Assembly: GCF_050278625.1 (NCBI RefSeq)
Contig: NZ_JBNNTI010000001.1
Span: forward strand, 496,001 to 560,000
DNA from: Viridibacillus sp050278625
GTDB taxonomy: Bacteria > Bacillota > Bacilli > Bacillales_A > Planococcaceae
Direction of reading: 5' to 3'
Length of the DNA stretch: 64,000 nucleotides
Shown here: positions 63,586 to 64,000 of the stretch, piece after piece
Numbering within the stretch: position 1 is the stretch's first letter
How the letters are laid out: the number at the start of each line of letters is the position of its first letter
Made by a program: the position numbers and the translations under genes
Notes under the pieces: generated by a model
What the model saw: only the letters and a program-made list of their open reading frames with translations
Databases searched by the model: none
Told to the model about the DNA's origin: nothing

Positions 63586-64000
63586 TCATTTCTTTTCTTC
63601 CACACTATTCGAATAATCATACAAACATTCAGCATGTTTTTTCACAAGGTCTACAAAGGCTGCGACTTGACGCAATTCAAAAGAAGACTCATAACCAATA
63701 AGCCATGTATCACGTGTTAGCTCAAATTCTTCTTCATTGTTCGTCAGCGGGATGGTATTAACATCCTCATGCCCACTTAATGTAATAGAAGGTAAAATGG
63801 CATAACCAATTCCATTCAACGCCATTTGTTTACACGTTTCAATTTGATCTACCGTAATTTGTCGCCGAGGATTAGACTTAAAATGACGTTGCCACCATTG
63901 TTGTATTTCTTGATAATAATTAGAATCACTTTTGAATTGGATAAATGGACGATCTGTCTCGAAAACTTCATCAATCTCTTCAATTTCTTTATCTACTAAA
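63586..64000 (-). CDS. ccpC: LysR family regulator, probably CcpC (5' part outside window)
   Basis: The C-terminal 138 residues of a LysR-type regulator; the frame is open to the right edge. The segment from DKEIEEIDEVFETDRPFI through QQWWQRHF, ITVDQIETCKQMALNGIGYAILPSI to the end is a type 2 periplasmic-like effector domain. In B. subtilis ccpC (ykuM) lies in the same region and represses citB/citZ with citrate as inducer; the name rests on this synteny. The HTH lies outside the window and cannot be checked. Confidence 0.8.
   Translation of the reverse strand, partial: LVDKEIEEIDEVFETDRPFIQFKSDSNYYQEIQQWWQRHFKSNPRRQITVDQIETCKQMALNGIGYAILPSITLSGHEDVNTIPLTNNEEEFELTRDTWLIGYESSFELRQVAAFVDLVKKHAECLYDYSNSVEEKK

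Overview
The window comes from a low-G+C Gram-positive bacterium of the Bacillales. Gene content, AT-rich codon use, AGGAGG-type ribosome sites and U-tract terminators all fit. Protein similarity and gene order point to a Bacillaceae/Planococcaceae relative (Lysinibacillus/Solibacillus-like), but the genus is an inference from memory and was not searched. No rRNA, tRNA, CRISPR array, insertion sequence, prophage or plasmid gene was seen.

Most of the window is a conserved chromosomal backbone that in Bacillus subtilis runs ccpC, ykuQR, ykuUV, ktrC, rpoY-rnjA, ykrA/def, pdhABCD, yktABC, ylaF-typA-ylaHIL, ylaN, ftsW, pycA and ctaABCD. Here it reads in the opposite direction: ctaD-ctaC-ctaB / ctaA (1-4410), pycA-ftsW-ylaN (4476-9440), ylaL-ylaI, ylaH, typA, ylaF (9619-13069), yktC-ykzI/yktB/yktA (13135-15369), pdhABCD (27900-32766), def/ykrA (33123-34508), rpoY-rnjA (34791-36672), ktrC, ykuV, ykuU (36803-38711), and ykuR-dapH-ccpC (61659-64000). 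Two accessory blocks interrupt it. Block A (about 15.4-27.6 kb) holds a nitronate monooxygenase, lrgAB, an RND efflux pump with a divergent TetR regulator, the qoxABCD quinol oxidase and an unusual SDR protein. Block B (about 39-61.5 kb) holds two small zinc-ribbon proteins, the glyoxylate shunt aceAB with a divergent LytTR regulator, an XRE-cupin/potABCD polyamine operon, an MFS pump and an eight-gene MoxR/DUF58/VWA/ABC operon.

The metabolic genes fit together as aerobic central carbon metabolism: pyruvate dehydrogenase, pyruvate carboxylase, the glyoxylate shunt with a probable regulator, and CcpC for citrate control. Two heme-copper terminal oxidases are present, one caa3 (cytochrome c) and one aa3 (quinol), with the heme O/A synthases both need.

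The items most worth a second look are: the eight-gene MoxR-VWA-ABC operon (49588-61493) with a protein carrying 30 uninterrupted Gln-Gly dipeptides; a TetR gene (21186-22028) with no ATG/GTG/TTG start ahead of its DNA-binding domain, with three copies of one operator-like motif around it; a 23-residue strongly cationic peptide gene with its own promoter and terminator (34561-34720); an LrgA protein with a charged 91-residue N-terminal extension; an SDR with all three catalytic residues apparently replaced; and a roughly 490-nt qox leader with a ten-codon upstream reading frame.
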